A DNA stretch of 64,000 nt from Xanthobacter autotrophicus (GCF_043194295.1 NZ_JBAFVK010000004.1); one strand, 5' to 3'. Numbered from the stretch's first letter, positions 1-8,240 are shown. Notes: generated by a model from the sequence alone, not told the origin. Numbers and translations are program-made.

Positions 1-175
1 GCTGGATACCCAGTTCGTCACCAGCCACCTGAAGACCTTCGGCGCTATCGAGGTGTCGCGGCGGCATTATCACCGCCTGCTCGATCACGCCCTCCAGGGC
101 GAGGCGGACTTCTACTGCTGGCCGCGCGCCGTGACCGGGGCGGAGGCTTTGCAGCCGATCAGCCACACGTCGTAG
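1..175 (+). CDS. aat: Leucyl/phenylalanyl-tRNA--protein transferase, C-terminal end (partial)
   Basis: An open frame enters from the left edge (first full codon at position 2) and stops at 173-175. It encodes 57 residues beginning LDTQFVTSHLKTFGAIEV, which matches the conserved C-terminal DTQF-x-T-x-HL-x-x-x-GA segment of Aat. Aat conjugates Leu or Phe to N-terminal Lys/Arg of proteins, marking them for ClpS/ClpAP degradation in the cytoplasm. The order aat, then convergent DUF2155, then NDUFA12 is common in alphaproteobacteria, which supports the call. The 3' end overlaps the convergent DUF2155 gene by 64 bases. Most of the gene lies outside the window, so catalytic parts cannot be checked. 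Confidence 0.85.
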   Translation, partial: LDTQFVTSHLKTFGAIEVSRRHYHRLLDHALQGEADFYCWPRAVTGAEALQPISHTS

Positions 176-780
176 ATGGGGTGCTCCACCGCGTGGAGGC
201 CGGGGCTGGAGGCGAACATCCATCCAGTGAAGATGCGCTTGGCTTGTCCGGCCAGCGTCACCTCGTTCACCTCGGTGAAGGAGGTCGTGTTCTGCGTCTC
301 GGTGGCCGGCCGGGTGTAGCAGGCGCGCGGCGTCACCTGCAGCGCGCCGAACTGCGCAGTCTCGCCGATGGCCACGTCGAACGAGGTGATGCGGCCGGTG
401 ATCTTGTCGAGGCCGGCATAGACCGCAAAGGCGTTGGCGATCTTCTGCGTCGGCGGCTGCACCACCATCACGTCGCCATTCTCGTCCGAGCCCGGAGCGG
501 CCGGCACGACGGCGGTGCCGGGAACCGGGCCGGGCACCGGCTGGACGCCAGGTGGCAAGGCCGGCGCCGGGCCACGCTGGACCGTGCCGGGCGTCACCGG
601 CCGGGGGGCCGGGGCGGCGGACGGCGCGGGCTGACGGGGGGCGGGAATGGTGCCGGGAGGCGCAAGAGGCGTGGATTCGATCTGACCCGGGCGCTGATAT
701 TGCACCTGCGCCAGCGCCCCGGATGCCGTGCCGACGAGAATCGCCGCGGCGAGGAGCGGCACGGTCCGGTAAAGGCGCAT
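112..780 (-). CDS. DUF2155 domain-containing exported protein
   Basis: This encodes 222 residues. I start at the ATG whose product begins MRLYRTVPLLAAAILVGTASG, a clean signal peptide ending near ALA-Q; the open frame extends 37 residues upstream but that part is arginine-rich and unlike a protein start. After a Pro/Ala-rich linker (about residues 30-105), residues 110-215 form the DUF2155 domain, with the conserved stretches KITGRITSFDV, FGALQVTPRACYTRP, and FTGWMFASSPGLHAVEHP-YDVWLIGC. It is periplasmic or envelope-associated. Its function is unknown. It sits just upstream of the NDUFA12-like gene's 3' side on the same strand and overlaps aat convergently. Confidence 0.9.
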   Translation of the reverse strand: MRLYRTVPLLAAAILVGTASGALAQVQYQRPGQIESTPLAPPGTIPAPRQPAPSAAPAPRPVTPGTVQRGPAPALPPGVQPVPGPVPGTAVVPAAPGSDENGDVMVVQPPTQKIANAFAVYAGLDKITGRITSFDVAIGETAQFGALQVTPRACYTRPATETQNTTSFTEVNEVTLAGQAKRIFTGWMFASSPGLHAVEHPIYDVWLIGCKASAPVTARGQQ

Positions 781-921
781 CAGGACATCAACCCGTAACA
801 AAATCTGAAGGCAGCAGGCATCGGCCGTGCTGCCCTTCTGAAGCGCCGGATTCAGGCGACGGCAAGGCGGTCGGGCAAAGAAGACGACCACGCGAGGACA
901 TCTGCCCCGCGATGGCGGCCC

Positions 922-1332
922 TCACTCGCCCGGGGTCCAGGCCTTGTAGTCGCCGGTGACGCGGGGGCGAAGGCCGCCGGCCAGCACCGAACCCTTGGGC
1001 CGGTAGGCGCCGGGCGACCCGGTCATGTTACGGCGGTGCGGCTTCTGCCAGGAGTGGGGCGTATAGGCCTCATCCACCGGCGGGGTATCGACGCGATGGT
1101 GCATCCAGCCCCACCAGCCGGGCGGGATGGTGGAGGCTTCCGCATAGCCGGGATAGATGACCCAGCGGCGCTCGAAGCCCAGGGTCGGGTCGATCTTGCC
1201 GCCCTTGGTGCGGAAATAGCGGTTGCCGAACTCGTCCTCGCCCACGAACTCGCCGAACCGCTTCGTCCACCACATGGTGCCGACGGTCTGCTTGTTCCAC
1301 CAGGTGAAGATATAAAGCAGGAAGTTCTTCAC
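922..1332 (-). CDS. NADH:ubiquinone oxidoreductase accessory subunit, NDUFA12 family
   Basis: This encodes 136 residues of the NDUFA12 (mitochondrial B17.2) family, an accessory subunit that in mitochondria and alphaproteobacteria binds the peripheral arm of complex I near the quinone site. The family signature is clear: FTWWNKQTVGTMWWTKRFGEFVGEDEFGNRYF, then a Trp-rich PPGWWGWMHH segment and PHRRNMTG (quoted in parts). I chose the GTG at 1332 because GAGG lies about 9 bases upstream and family members start KNFL-like. It has no signal peptide and is expected at the cytoplasmic face of the membrane. DUF2155 follows 141 bases downstream on the same strand. Confidence 0.93.
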   Translation of the reverse strand: MKNFLLYIFTWWNKQTVGTMWWTKRFGEFVGEDEFGNRYFRTKGGKIDPTLGFERRWVIYPGYAEASTIPPGWWGWMHHRVDTPPVDEAYTPHSWQKPHRRNMTGSPGAYRPKGSVLAGGLRPRVTGDYKAWTPGE

Positions 1333-1407
1333 GGCCCGCGCCTCGTTCGGAATTCGGGCGGAACATGCCATCTGGCCCGCCGCCTGTCCACCTGTCGCCG
1401 CCCTGTC

Positions 1408-2550
1408 TTATGGCATGAACAGCAGCATCACATAGACGCAGAAGACGATGAGATGCACAACGCCGTTCAGCGCGTTGGTCCGCCCGGTGCCGAACGACAG
1501 GATGGACAGCACGAAGGTGACCAGCAGCATGGTGCGGTCCTCGGTGTCGAGGCCGAGGACCATCGAGTGGCCGATGAGCACCGATATGAAGGCCATGGCC
1601 GGGATGGTGAGCGCCACCGTGGCCAGCGCCGAGCCCAGCGCGATGTTCAAGGAATGCTGGAGGTGGTTGCGGGAGGCGGCCCGCACCGCGGCGATGCCTT
1701 CCGGCAGCAGGATCAGGAGCGCGATGAGGGCGCCGGTCACGGCGTCGGGATCGGCCAGCGCGAAATTGCCGAGGAAGTCCTCGAAAGCCGCCGCCACGTG
1801 CTTCGACAAGACGACCACCGCCGCAAGGCTCGCGATCAGCATGACCAGTCCGAGCGCAAACGCGTTCGGCGTAGGCGGCGCTTCGCTGTGTCCCTCCGGC
1901 TGGTTCTCGAAGTGCTCGCGATAGCGCACCGTCTGCATGTAGAGGAACGCGCCATAGAGCGAGATCGCGACGAAGCTCATGAAGATGAGCTGACGCGGGG
2001 AGAAGGTGCCGGTCTCGCCCTCATGGGTCTCGGCAGGCAGAACCAGCAGCATGACTCCCAGCGCGATCATCACCGAGAGGTAGCCGGAGACGCCCTGCTG
2101 CTGGATGGTCTGTTCCCGGTGCCTGAGGCTGCCCAGCAGCAGGCACAGGCCGACGATGCCGGTATTGACGATCATCAGCACGGAAAACACCGATTCCCGC
2201 GCCAGGGTCGGGTTGTTCTCGCCGTGGAGCATCATCGAGGCCATCACCGAGACCTCGATGATGGTGACGGACATGGTGAGCAGCAGGACACCGTAGGGCT
2301 GGCCGAGCCGGCGTGCCACCACGTCCGCATGGGCGACCGACGAGATCGCCGAACCGCACAGCAGCGCGATGGCGAGGACCGCGGCGATGCCCGGCACCAG
2401 GCCTTCCGCGCCCGGCGCGAGGTCCGGCCACGCCTTCAGGAACAGCGCGAGCGCGAGGCCCGACCCCGGCACGAGGTAGTTGAGCGCCGTCGGGCCGCTT
2501 CCCTTCACGCTGTATTCCTTTCCGCTACGACCGGTCCCGCTGTCCCACAT
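1408..2550 (-). CDS. chaA: Calcium/proton antiporter, ChaA family
   Basis: A 380-residue polytopic membrane protein of the CaCA superfamily. It carries two inverted cation-exchange repeats: AHADVVARRLGQPYGVLLLTMSVTIIEVS (shown as one motif region, residues about 73-100, with the acidic IIE) and a second around ALLILLPEGIAAVRAASRNHLQHSLNIALGSA (about residues 285-315, with the acidic PEG). Length is close to E. coli ChaA (366). It would export Ca2+, and perhaps Na+ or K+, in exchange for protons at the inner membrane. About eleven hydrophobic segments are visible. The ATG at 2550 is used; a GTG at 2508 is an alternative. No operon partner is evident. Confidence 0.88.
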   Translation of the reverse strand: MWDSGTGRSGKEYSVKGSGPTALNYLVPGSGLALALFLKAWPDLAPGAEGLVPGIAAVLAIALLCGSAISSVAHADVVARRLGQPYGVLLLTMSVTIIEVSVMASMMLHGENNPTLARESVFSVLMIVNTGIVGLCLLLGSLRHREQTIQQQGVSGYLSVMIALGVMLLVLPAETHEGETGTFSPRQLIFMSFVAISLYGAFLYMQTVRYREHFENQPEGHSEAPPTPNAFALGLVMLIASLAAVVVLSKHVAAAFEDFLGNFALADPDAVTGALIALLILLPEGIAAVRAASRNHLQHSLNIALGSALATVALTIPAMAFISVLIGHSMVLGLDTEDRTMLLVTFVLSILSFGTGRTNALNGVVHLIVFCVYVMLLFMP

Positions 2551-2600
2551 CCGCTACGGCCCCGCAAGGTTTCGCCCCCTGCCGGGCCGTCCGGCGCACC

Positions 2601-3596
2601 TCAGAGCGCGACCGGCCGCCCGGTCGCCTTGCGCTCGGCAAGGAGGCACAGGTAGACCGAGGCCAGGGTCGCCCCTGCGAGCGCGGTGATCTCCGCATGG
2701 TCATAGGGCGGGGAAACCTCCACCACGTCGAAGCCCTTGAGGTTGAGCCCGCCGAGGCGTCGCAGGCACGAGATGGCCTCCCGGGTGGAAAGGCCGCCGC
2801 ACACCGGCGTGCCGGTGCCCGGCGCGAAGGCCGGGTCCAGTGCGTCGATGTCGAACGTCACATAAACCGGCGCATCGCCCACCCGATCGACGATGTGGTC
2901 CGCCAGCGCGATGGGGCCCATTTCGGCGGCGGTCAGCCCGTGGACGATCTCGATGCCGCAGGTCTGGGGCGCATACGTGCGGATGCCCACCTGGATCGAG
3001 CGATCCACCCGGATCAGCCCGTCCTTCACGGCGCGGGTGATCATGGTACCGTGATCTACCCGCTCGCCGCCGTCTTCCCAGGTGTCCTGGTGCGCATCGA
3101 ACTGCACCAGCGCCACCGGCTCGCCGAGATGGGCGGTCAGCGCCCGCAGCATGGGATAGGTGAGGAAATGGTCGCCCCCGAGGGTCACCATGTGGGTGCC
3201 CCGGGCATAGTGCGCGCGGGCCTGCGCGGCGATGGCGGCCGGAATCCCGGCGGGCAGGCCATAGTCGAACACGCAATCCCCCCCGTCCGCCACGTCGAGC
3301 AGCTCGAACGGGTCGATGCCGAAGGGATAGAACGGATCGCCATCCAGGATGGTGGAAGCGGCGCGGATGGCGCGCGGCCCGAATCGCGTTCCCGGGCGGT
3401 TGGAGACCGCCACATCGAGCGGCACGCCCCACACCACCACCTCTGCGCCGCCGCCGTCGCGCGCATAGCGCCGGCGCAGGAAGGAGGTGACGCCGGAATA
3501 ATTGGGCTCGGTGGACTGGCCGTGGCGAAAGCCCGGGTCCAGCGCCCGATCCACGGGGCGGGGATGTAGCGGATCGGTCGGGGGGGTGGTCGACAT
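2601..3596 (-). CDS. speB: Agmatinase / ureohydrolase family protein
   Basis: This 331-residue protein belongs to the arginase/agmatinase superfamily of binuclear manganese enzymes. All metal-binding motifs are present: GGDHFL (about residue 140), FDAHQDTW (about 165-172) and TFDIDALDPAFAPGTGTP (about 248-265). Agmatinase hydrolyses agmatine to putrescine and urea in the cytoplasm. Related proguanidinobutyrase or guanidinobutyrase activities share these motifs, so the substrate is not certain. The gene stands alone. A 15-bp palindrome lies about 75 bases upstream of its ATG, in the promoter region. Confidence 0.85.
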   Translation of the reverse strand: MSTTPPTDPLHPRPVDRALDPGFRHGQSTEPNYSGVTSFLRRRYARDGGGAEVVVWGVPLDVAVSNRPGTRFGPRAIRAASTILDGDPFYPFGIDPFELLDVADGGDCVFDYGLPAGIPAAIAAQARAHYARGTHMVTLGGDHFLTYPMLRALTAHLGEPVALVQFDAHQDTWEDGGERVDHGTMITRAVKDGLIRVDRSIQVGIRTYAPQTCGIEIVHGLTAAEMGPIALADHIVDRVGDAPVYVTFDIDALDPAFAPGTGTPVCGGLSTREAISCLRRLGGLNLKGFDVVEVSPPYDHAEITALAGATLASVYLCLLAERKATGRPVAL

Positions 3597-3670
3597 GACG
3601 TTCCTCGAATGGACGGCGGCCGAATGTACCCGGCGCCAAATCTAGAAAATCATAAGCACTTTCGCTGATC

Positions 3671-3685
3671 GGATTGCTGCAATCC
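3671..3685. promoter_or_regulatory. Palindrome upstream of the agmatinase gene
   Basis: GGATTG-ctg-CAATCC is a perfect 6-bp inverted repeat with a 3-base centre. It is located between the end of the anti-sigma gene and the ATG of the agmatinase gene on the same strand. Position and symmetry suggest an operator, but no regulator is encoded next to it, so the function is inferred. Confidence 0.3.
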
Positions 3686-3707
3686 AATCGGATCCGGCTC
3701 CCGGCGT

Positions 3708-5906
3708 TCACTCCGGCGCGAGGCGTCCGCGATAGACCACCTTGCCCGGAGGGTCACCCTCAGCGGCAGCGGCAGCCCCCAGCTTCGGTTCCTGCGTCAC
3801 CACCACTTCGGCCGACCCGAGCCGGCTCCTGCCAAGCCCTGCCAGTGCCGGCGCGCGACCGGAGACACCGGCGGTGAACGCGCCGAGCAGCAGCGCCGGC
3901 CTTCCAGGCACCAGCAGCCACAGCCGATAGATCTCGCCTTCCGGAGGGGCCGGCGCAAAGCTGCGGACGAAGATCACGCCGCTGTCCGGATCGAGACGGA
4001 TGGCGATGGCAGGTAAGGGCTCGCTCTGCAGCACGCCCACCCATTGGCCATCCCTTGGCCAGAACCATTCGCGATAGGCGGCGAAGGCCGCGACGCTCGC
4101 AAGGAGCGCCAACAGCGTCAGTGTCGCCGCGCGCCATGGAAAGACGCCGCGCCGCCGTTTCAGCAGCCCGACATCGGCCCCGACAGGGTCGTCGCCGCCT
4201 GCGGCGGGGTCTGGCAGGGCCGAAACCACGCCGGAAGCGACCACCGCCGCCCAGCCTGGCAGGGGCGGCGCCTCCTCCCCCTTGGCGCCGGCCGCCGGAT
4301 CGGCGGAGGGCGGCTCGGCGGAGACCGGCTCGACCGGCGTGGGCTGGAGGGTCGCAAGCCCGGCCGGGGACGGCGCAGCCGGAGCGGCATCCGCCCCCGC
4401 TGCTGGAGCGTCCGCTGCCGGGACCGGGCCGGATCGCGCATCGGACGACGGGGCGGGCGAAGCAGCCGCCTCCGGACCAACGGCGTGGGGCACGGCTTGG
4501 GAGATGATTTCTGAGACGGCCTCGGACGCGAATTGGGAGACGACCTGGAGCTGGGGCACCGCAGCCACCGTCGCATCTGCCATCTCGGCCGGCGCGGGCG
4601 GGGTTGGAAGGCTGGCGGGGTCTTGGAGACGATCGGATGCAACGGCCGATGGCACGTCCACGGAAACCTGCACGGAAACCTGCGGATCGGCACCACCCTC
4701 GGCAGCGATGGCAGGGGCTTCCTCCGCCAGGTCCTGCGGCCGCCCCGTCATGGCCGGCGCAGCGGCATCCGGAACCGGCTCAGCCGGTTCGGGCGAAGGA
4801 TGGGACACACCCTGGGCATCGGCGCCCGGCGCGGGGAATCCTGTGCCGCTGGACGGCGCGAACGCGGGCAGCACCTCGTTTGGTGGTGATGCGGGCGCGT
4901 CCTGCCCTGCCTCGGCGGGCGGCGCGGGTGCATCACCGGCGGGCGGCGCCTCTGCTTCGATGAAGGCGAAGGTGGGGGGCGGCACCGACAGCGCAGGCGC
5001 AGACGGATCCGCGCCGGCCGTGGTCGCGGCGGTTGCTGGGACGTCGACGGCAGGATCGAGGAACGTGAAGGTCGGCGGTGCCGGCACGTCCGTCGATGGT
5101 GGCGCCGGCATGGCAAGTTCCGCCCCGCCCGTGGTCTGGGGATCTTCGGCGACGGGTGGCGGATCGGGTTCCAGGAAGATGAAGGCCGGGGGCGGCGTCA
5201 GGGGCTCGGGAACCGGGCGCGGGCGCGGCGGCGCGGGGGGCTCCGGTGGCGCCAGCTTGAGTGGGGGCGGCAACCGTTCGACCCGTTCCGGCGTGGCCGT
5301 CTGGGGCGACGGCTCCGGCAAGGGGGGGGCCGGCAAGGGAGGCGCCGGCGGCAGGAGGCCGGCTGCGACCGCATCCTGAATGGCGCCGCCGAGGGTCCGC
5401 CCCCCAGGCAGCCGAAGCGCGACCGGCACCGGTGGCGCGGCCGGAGGAAGCGGCGGGGCGGGCCGCTTCGGACGCCAGATCCCCTGCCCCGTCGCGCGTC
5501 CCGGAAAAGCCAGGCCGAGCATCCGGCGGACGGCAGCCACCGGCCCTTGGGCGCGGGGCGCGGGGGTACGGCCGGGGCGGGCCTCTCCCGCCATCGGCCG
5601 CGGCGCGGGCTCGGACGAAGGTGGAACCTTGCGGAGCGCCTTGGGCGACGCGGCTGCCGGCGCAGCCTTGATATCGGCCACGATGACCCGCCAGATCGAG
5701 GGGGGCGGCGTCACCGGAACGGCGAGTTCATGCAAGGGCGACAGGCGACGCTCCCACAGCCGCACCAGCCCCGCGAAATGTGGATCGGCAGCGATCCGCG
5801 CGCGCACGCTGCGCCGCTCCTCCGCATCGAGGGTGCCGAGCACATATTCCGCCGCCAGGGTGCGGTCGGCCTCGGTCAGGTGCGCCGCGGGGACCGGCGC
5901 CGTCAT
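3708..5906 (-). CDS. Anti-sigma factor, RskA-like, with a very long Pro/Ala-rich linker
   Basis: This encodes 732 residues. The start ATG at 5906 overlaps the sigma-factor stop as ATGA, so the pair is translationally coupled. Residues 12-60 (AAEYVLGTLDAEERRSV and LVRLWERRLSPLHEL) match the cytoplasmic anti-sigma domain of RskA-type proteins. Residues about 100-585 are low-complexity, rich in Pro, Ala and acidic residues. A single membrane segment lies at about 591-611, and an RskA C-terminal periplasmic domain follows (WVGVLQSEP, IYRLWLLVPG, EVVVTQEP). Typical RskA proteins have about 240-260 residues, so the linker is about 450 residues longer than usual. It contains three copies of a PPxFxF motif. 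It should hold the upstream sigma factor at the membrane. Confidence 0.82.
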   Translation of the reverse strand: MTAPVPAAHLTEADRTLAAEYVLGTLDAEERRSVRARIAADPHFAGLVRLWERRLSPLHELAVPVTPPPSIWRVIVADIKAAPAAASPKALRKVPPSSEPAPRPMAGEARPGRTPAPRAQGPVAAVRRMLGLAFPGRATGQGIWRPKRPAPPLPPAAPPVPVALRLPGGRTLGGAIQDAVAAGLLPPAPPLPAPPLPEPSPQTATPERVERLPPPLKLAPPEPPAPPRPRPVPEPLTPPPAFIFLEPDPPPVAEDPQTTGGAELAMPAPPSTDVPAPPTFTFLDPAVDVPATAATTAGADPSAPALSVPPPTFAFIEAEAPPAGDAPAPPAEAGQDAPASPPNEVLPAFAPSSGTGFPAPGADAQGVSHPSPEPAEPVPDAAAPAMTGRPQDLAEEAPAIAAEGGADPQVSVQVSVDVPSAVASDRLQDPASLPTPPAPAEMADATVAAVPQLQVVSQFASEAVSEIISQAVPHAVGPEAAASPAPSSDARSGPVPAADAPAAGADAAPAAPSPAGLATLQPTPVEPVSAEPPSADPAAGAKGEEAPPLPGWAAVVASGVVSALPDPAAGGDDPVGADVGLLKRRRGVFPWRAATLTLLALLASVAAFAAYREWFWPRDGQWVGVLQSEPLPAIAIRLDPDSGVIFVRSFAPAPPEGEIYRLWLLVPGRPALLLGAFTAGVSGRAPALAGLGRSRLGSAEVVVTQEPKLGAAAAAEGDPPGKVVYRGRLAPE

Positions 5907-6442
5907 GAGCGTCGCCCCATGCACTCGCCGATCTGGGCCACGCTGCGCGCCATCCAGGCCCCGATGGCGGCCACCGGCGCGTCGAAATAGATGGACAGGG
6001 CCTCGCGATTCCAGCCGTCGTAGAAGGCGAGCAACAGCATGCGCCGACGCTCCTCCGGCAGCTTGCCGAGACAGGAGAGCAGCCGAATCAGCGCCGGGCT
6101 CCGGCGTTCGGAGGCCAGCGGGTCCTCGCCCCTCTGGGCGGCGTCGAACGGCTCGAAGGCATCGCCCACCGGCCGCTTCCAAGCCATGTCGAGGGCGCAG
6201 GAGCGGGCCACGGCCGCCATCCAGCAGACCGGATCTTCCTGCGGGCGCAGGGTGTGGGCCTCGGCCCGGATGCGCCTGTAGGCCTGCCGCAATGCTTCGC
6301 CGGCCAGCTCCGGTCGCCGGAGCAGGCGGAGTACGAGCCCGTACAGCTTCGGGCTCGTCAGGCGGTAGAGCTCCTCGAAGGCGTGGAGGTCGCCGGCGGC
6401 GACGCGATCGACGAGGGCATGGACCTTGCGGTGGGAGGTCAC
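5903..6442 (-). CDS. ECF-type RNA polymerase sigma factor (diverged)
   Basis: This 179-residue ECF sigma factor has a sigma-2 region (DLHAFEELYRLTSPKLYGLVLRLL, in parts, residues about 14-36) and a sigma-4 region (LPEERRRMLLLAFYDGWNREAL, about 126-146). I chose the GTG at 6442 because family members begin shortly before the VALGD/VAAGD motif; the frame is open 29 residues further upstream. Several normally conserved positions are changed: the usual DVLQE-type block reads GEALRQAY, and the sigma-4 recognition part reads APVAAIGAWM instead of a GTVKSR-like sequence. It is coupled by a 4-base overlap to its anti-sigma factor. Its promoter target is unknown and could be autoregulatory. Confidence 0.8.
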   Translation of the reverse strand: MTSHRKVHALVDRVAAGDLHAFEELYRLTSPKLYGLVLRLLRRPELAGEALRQAYRRIRAEAHTLRPQEDPVCWMAAVARSCALDMAWKRPVGDAFEPFDAAQRGEDPLASERRSPALIRLLSCLGKLPEERRRMLLLAFYDGWNREALSIYFDAPVAAIGAWMARSVAQIGECMGRRS

Positions 6443-6626
6443 GGAACACTCGTGCTCGGTGGGGGACCGCGCAGAAGCTACCGGAGCGGCACTGCGGAAT
6501 GGAAGCCTTGAATGGCACAGCACACGCATACCGCGCGCAAAAAAGCGCGCTGCACCGCAGCATCAGCTACCAGTCTACCTTCTGCCCGCCCTTTTGTCCC
6601 TCCCGCCCCGCTCAAGGCGGCGGGCG

Positions 6627-7022
6627 TCAATGACGGGCGGTCTCGCCGGGGCGCAGTGGCGGACGCCGGCCCGGCACCTCGACGCGCCCTGCGCGGTCCA
6701 TCTCGCCGGCCGCCTCCACCAGGGCAAGATCGGCCTCCGCATCGGCGAGGGTCGCCCTGGCCGCCTCCTGCTGGACTTTCAGATCCTGCGCCGACCGCTG
6801 GAGGTTGTCGCGCCGGTTGCGCGCGGCAAGCGCCAGCGGCGGATAGGCGAAATGCCTGGGATCAGAGATGCCGGAGCGCTCCTCCTCCGCGGTGATGTCG
6901 CGATCGAGATCATGGGCCATGCGCTCGAACTCGGCGATCATGGTGTCGATCTGGCCGAGGCGGCGGCGTGCATCGTCGATCTGGAATCGCTTTGCACGGA
7001 TCAGGGGGTCACGCGACTTCAT
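6627..7022 (-). CDS. fliJ: Flagellar export protein FliJ
   Basis: This 131-residue, charged, helical protein starts MKSRDPLIRAKRFQIDDARR and contains TMIAEFERMAHDLDRDI, GISDPRHFAYPPL and RRDNLQRSA. These are the hallmarks of alphaproteobacterial (Caulobacter-type) FliJ, a coiled-coil partner of the FliI ATPase in the flagellar type III export apparatus. I take the ATG at 7022; the open frame continues 32 residues upstream with unlikely sequence. It is divergent from ctrA, which controls flagellar genes in related bacteria. In many relatives fliI is adjacent, but here the next gene on this strand is the sigma factor, so fliJ stands without its partner in the window. Confidence 0.87.
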   Translation of the reverse strand: MKSRDPLIRAKRFQIDDARRRLGQIDTMIAEFERMAHDLDRDITAEEERSGISDPRHFAYPPLALAARNRRDNLQRSAQDLKVQQEAARATLADAEADLALVEAAGEMDRAGRVEVPGRRPPLRPGETARH

Positions 7023-7490
7023 CGCCACTACTCCGGTACGCATACGGTGACGCGCCCCGCACGCCCGTGTGCGCTCGGAGCTTCCGGGTTCAGAGAATGT
7101 CGCGTGCTGGTTGCCCATTCCTTACCTCGAACGCGGCAATGGGATGAAAATCGCGTTCGCGGACGCCACGGCAACCAATCGTTTACCGCCTTCATTAATG
7201 ATGACGCTACGGTTCGGGTGAAGCGCCTTTGCGTGCGTCACCCGGGCACCGCCCAAGGCTCGGGCGGAAGGGATGGCCGCGCACGTGACCGGGGGCTTGT
7301 GGAAAAGACCTTAAGTGCTTGATGAAGAGTCAGTCTTGACTCTCGTGCACAAAGTTTTTTCGACAGACTCTTGTGGAAGAGAATCGAGATCTGTTAACGA
7401 TTCTACACACGTAACGCGAATCACCCCGATGGCCGAGCAACAGAAGTCGGCAGCCCTGACTTCTGGGTAGTTGCGAGGAAAGGGATAGCC
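7023..7490. promoter_or_regulatory. fliJ-ctrA divergent intergenic region with clustered GANTC sites
   Basis: This 468-base gap holds the promoters of fliJ and ctrA and is AT-richer than its surroundings. Six GANTC methylation sites (the CcrM target) occur within 96 bases: 7327, 7338, 7366, 7381, 7399 and 7418. The first two form an inverted repeat, AGAGTCA-gtct-TGACTCT, at 7326-7343. A TTAAC half-site of the CtrA type is at 7394-7398. CTTGTGGAA occurs twice (7296-7304 and 7370-7378). In Caulobacter, ctrA transcription depends on CcrM methylation and CtrA itself, so this layout fits cell-cycle control. Confidence 0.6.
7441..7465 (+). promoter_or_regulatory. Stem-loop in the ctrA 5' leader
   Basis: CAGAAGTC (7441-7448) pairs perfectly with GACTTCTG (7458-7465) around a 9-base loop. 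The hairpin ends about 9 bases before the ribosome binding site GAGGAAAGG (7474-7482) of ctrA. It could act in the mRNA leader or as a DNA operator; the sequence alone does not decide. Confidence 0.45.
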
Positions 7491-8192
<702 letters not shown>

Positions 8193-8215
8193 CCCCTTTT
8201 CCTCGCCGCCAATAA

Positions 8216-8240
8216 AGAAGCCCCGCATCGCGGGGCTTTT
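8216..8240. terminator. Terminator between ctrA and chpT
   Basis: AAGCCCCGC (8218-8226) pairs with GCGGGGCTT (8230-8238) around a 3-base loop, followed by a T-run on the plus strand. It ends ctrA transcription and may also serve the convergent chpT gene. Confidence 0.85.

Noticed and set aside
1036..2655. 539-codon plus-strand frame over chaA
   Set aside because: It is the antisense shadow of NDUFA12 and chaA, rich in His, Arg, Gln and Asp with no recognisable domain.
5907..6563. Extension of the anti-sigma frame upstream to 951 codons
   Set aside because: The first 219 codons are an out-of-frame shadow of the sigma-factor gene and are Arg/Pro-rich. The ATG overlapping the sigma stop gives the correct RskA head.
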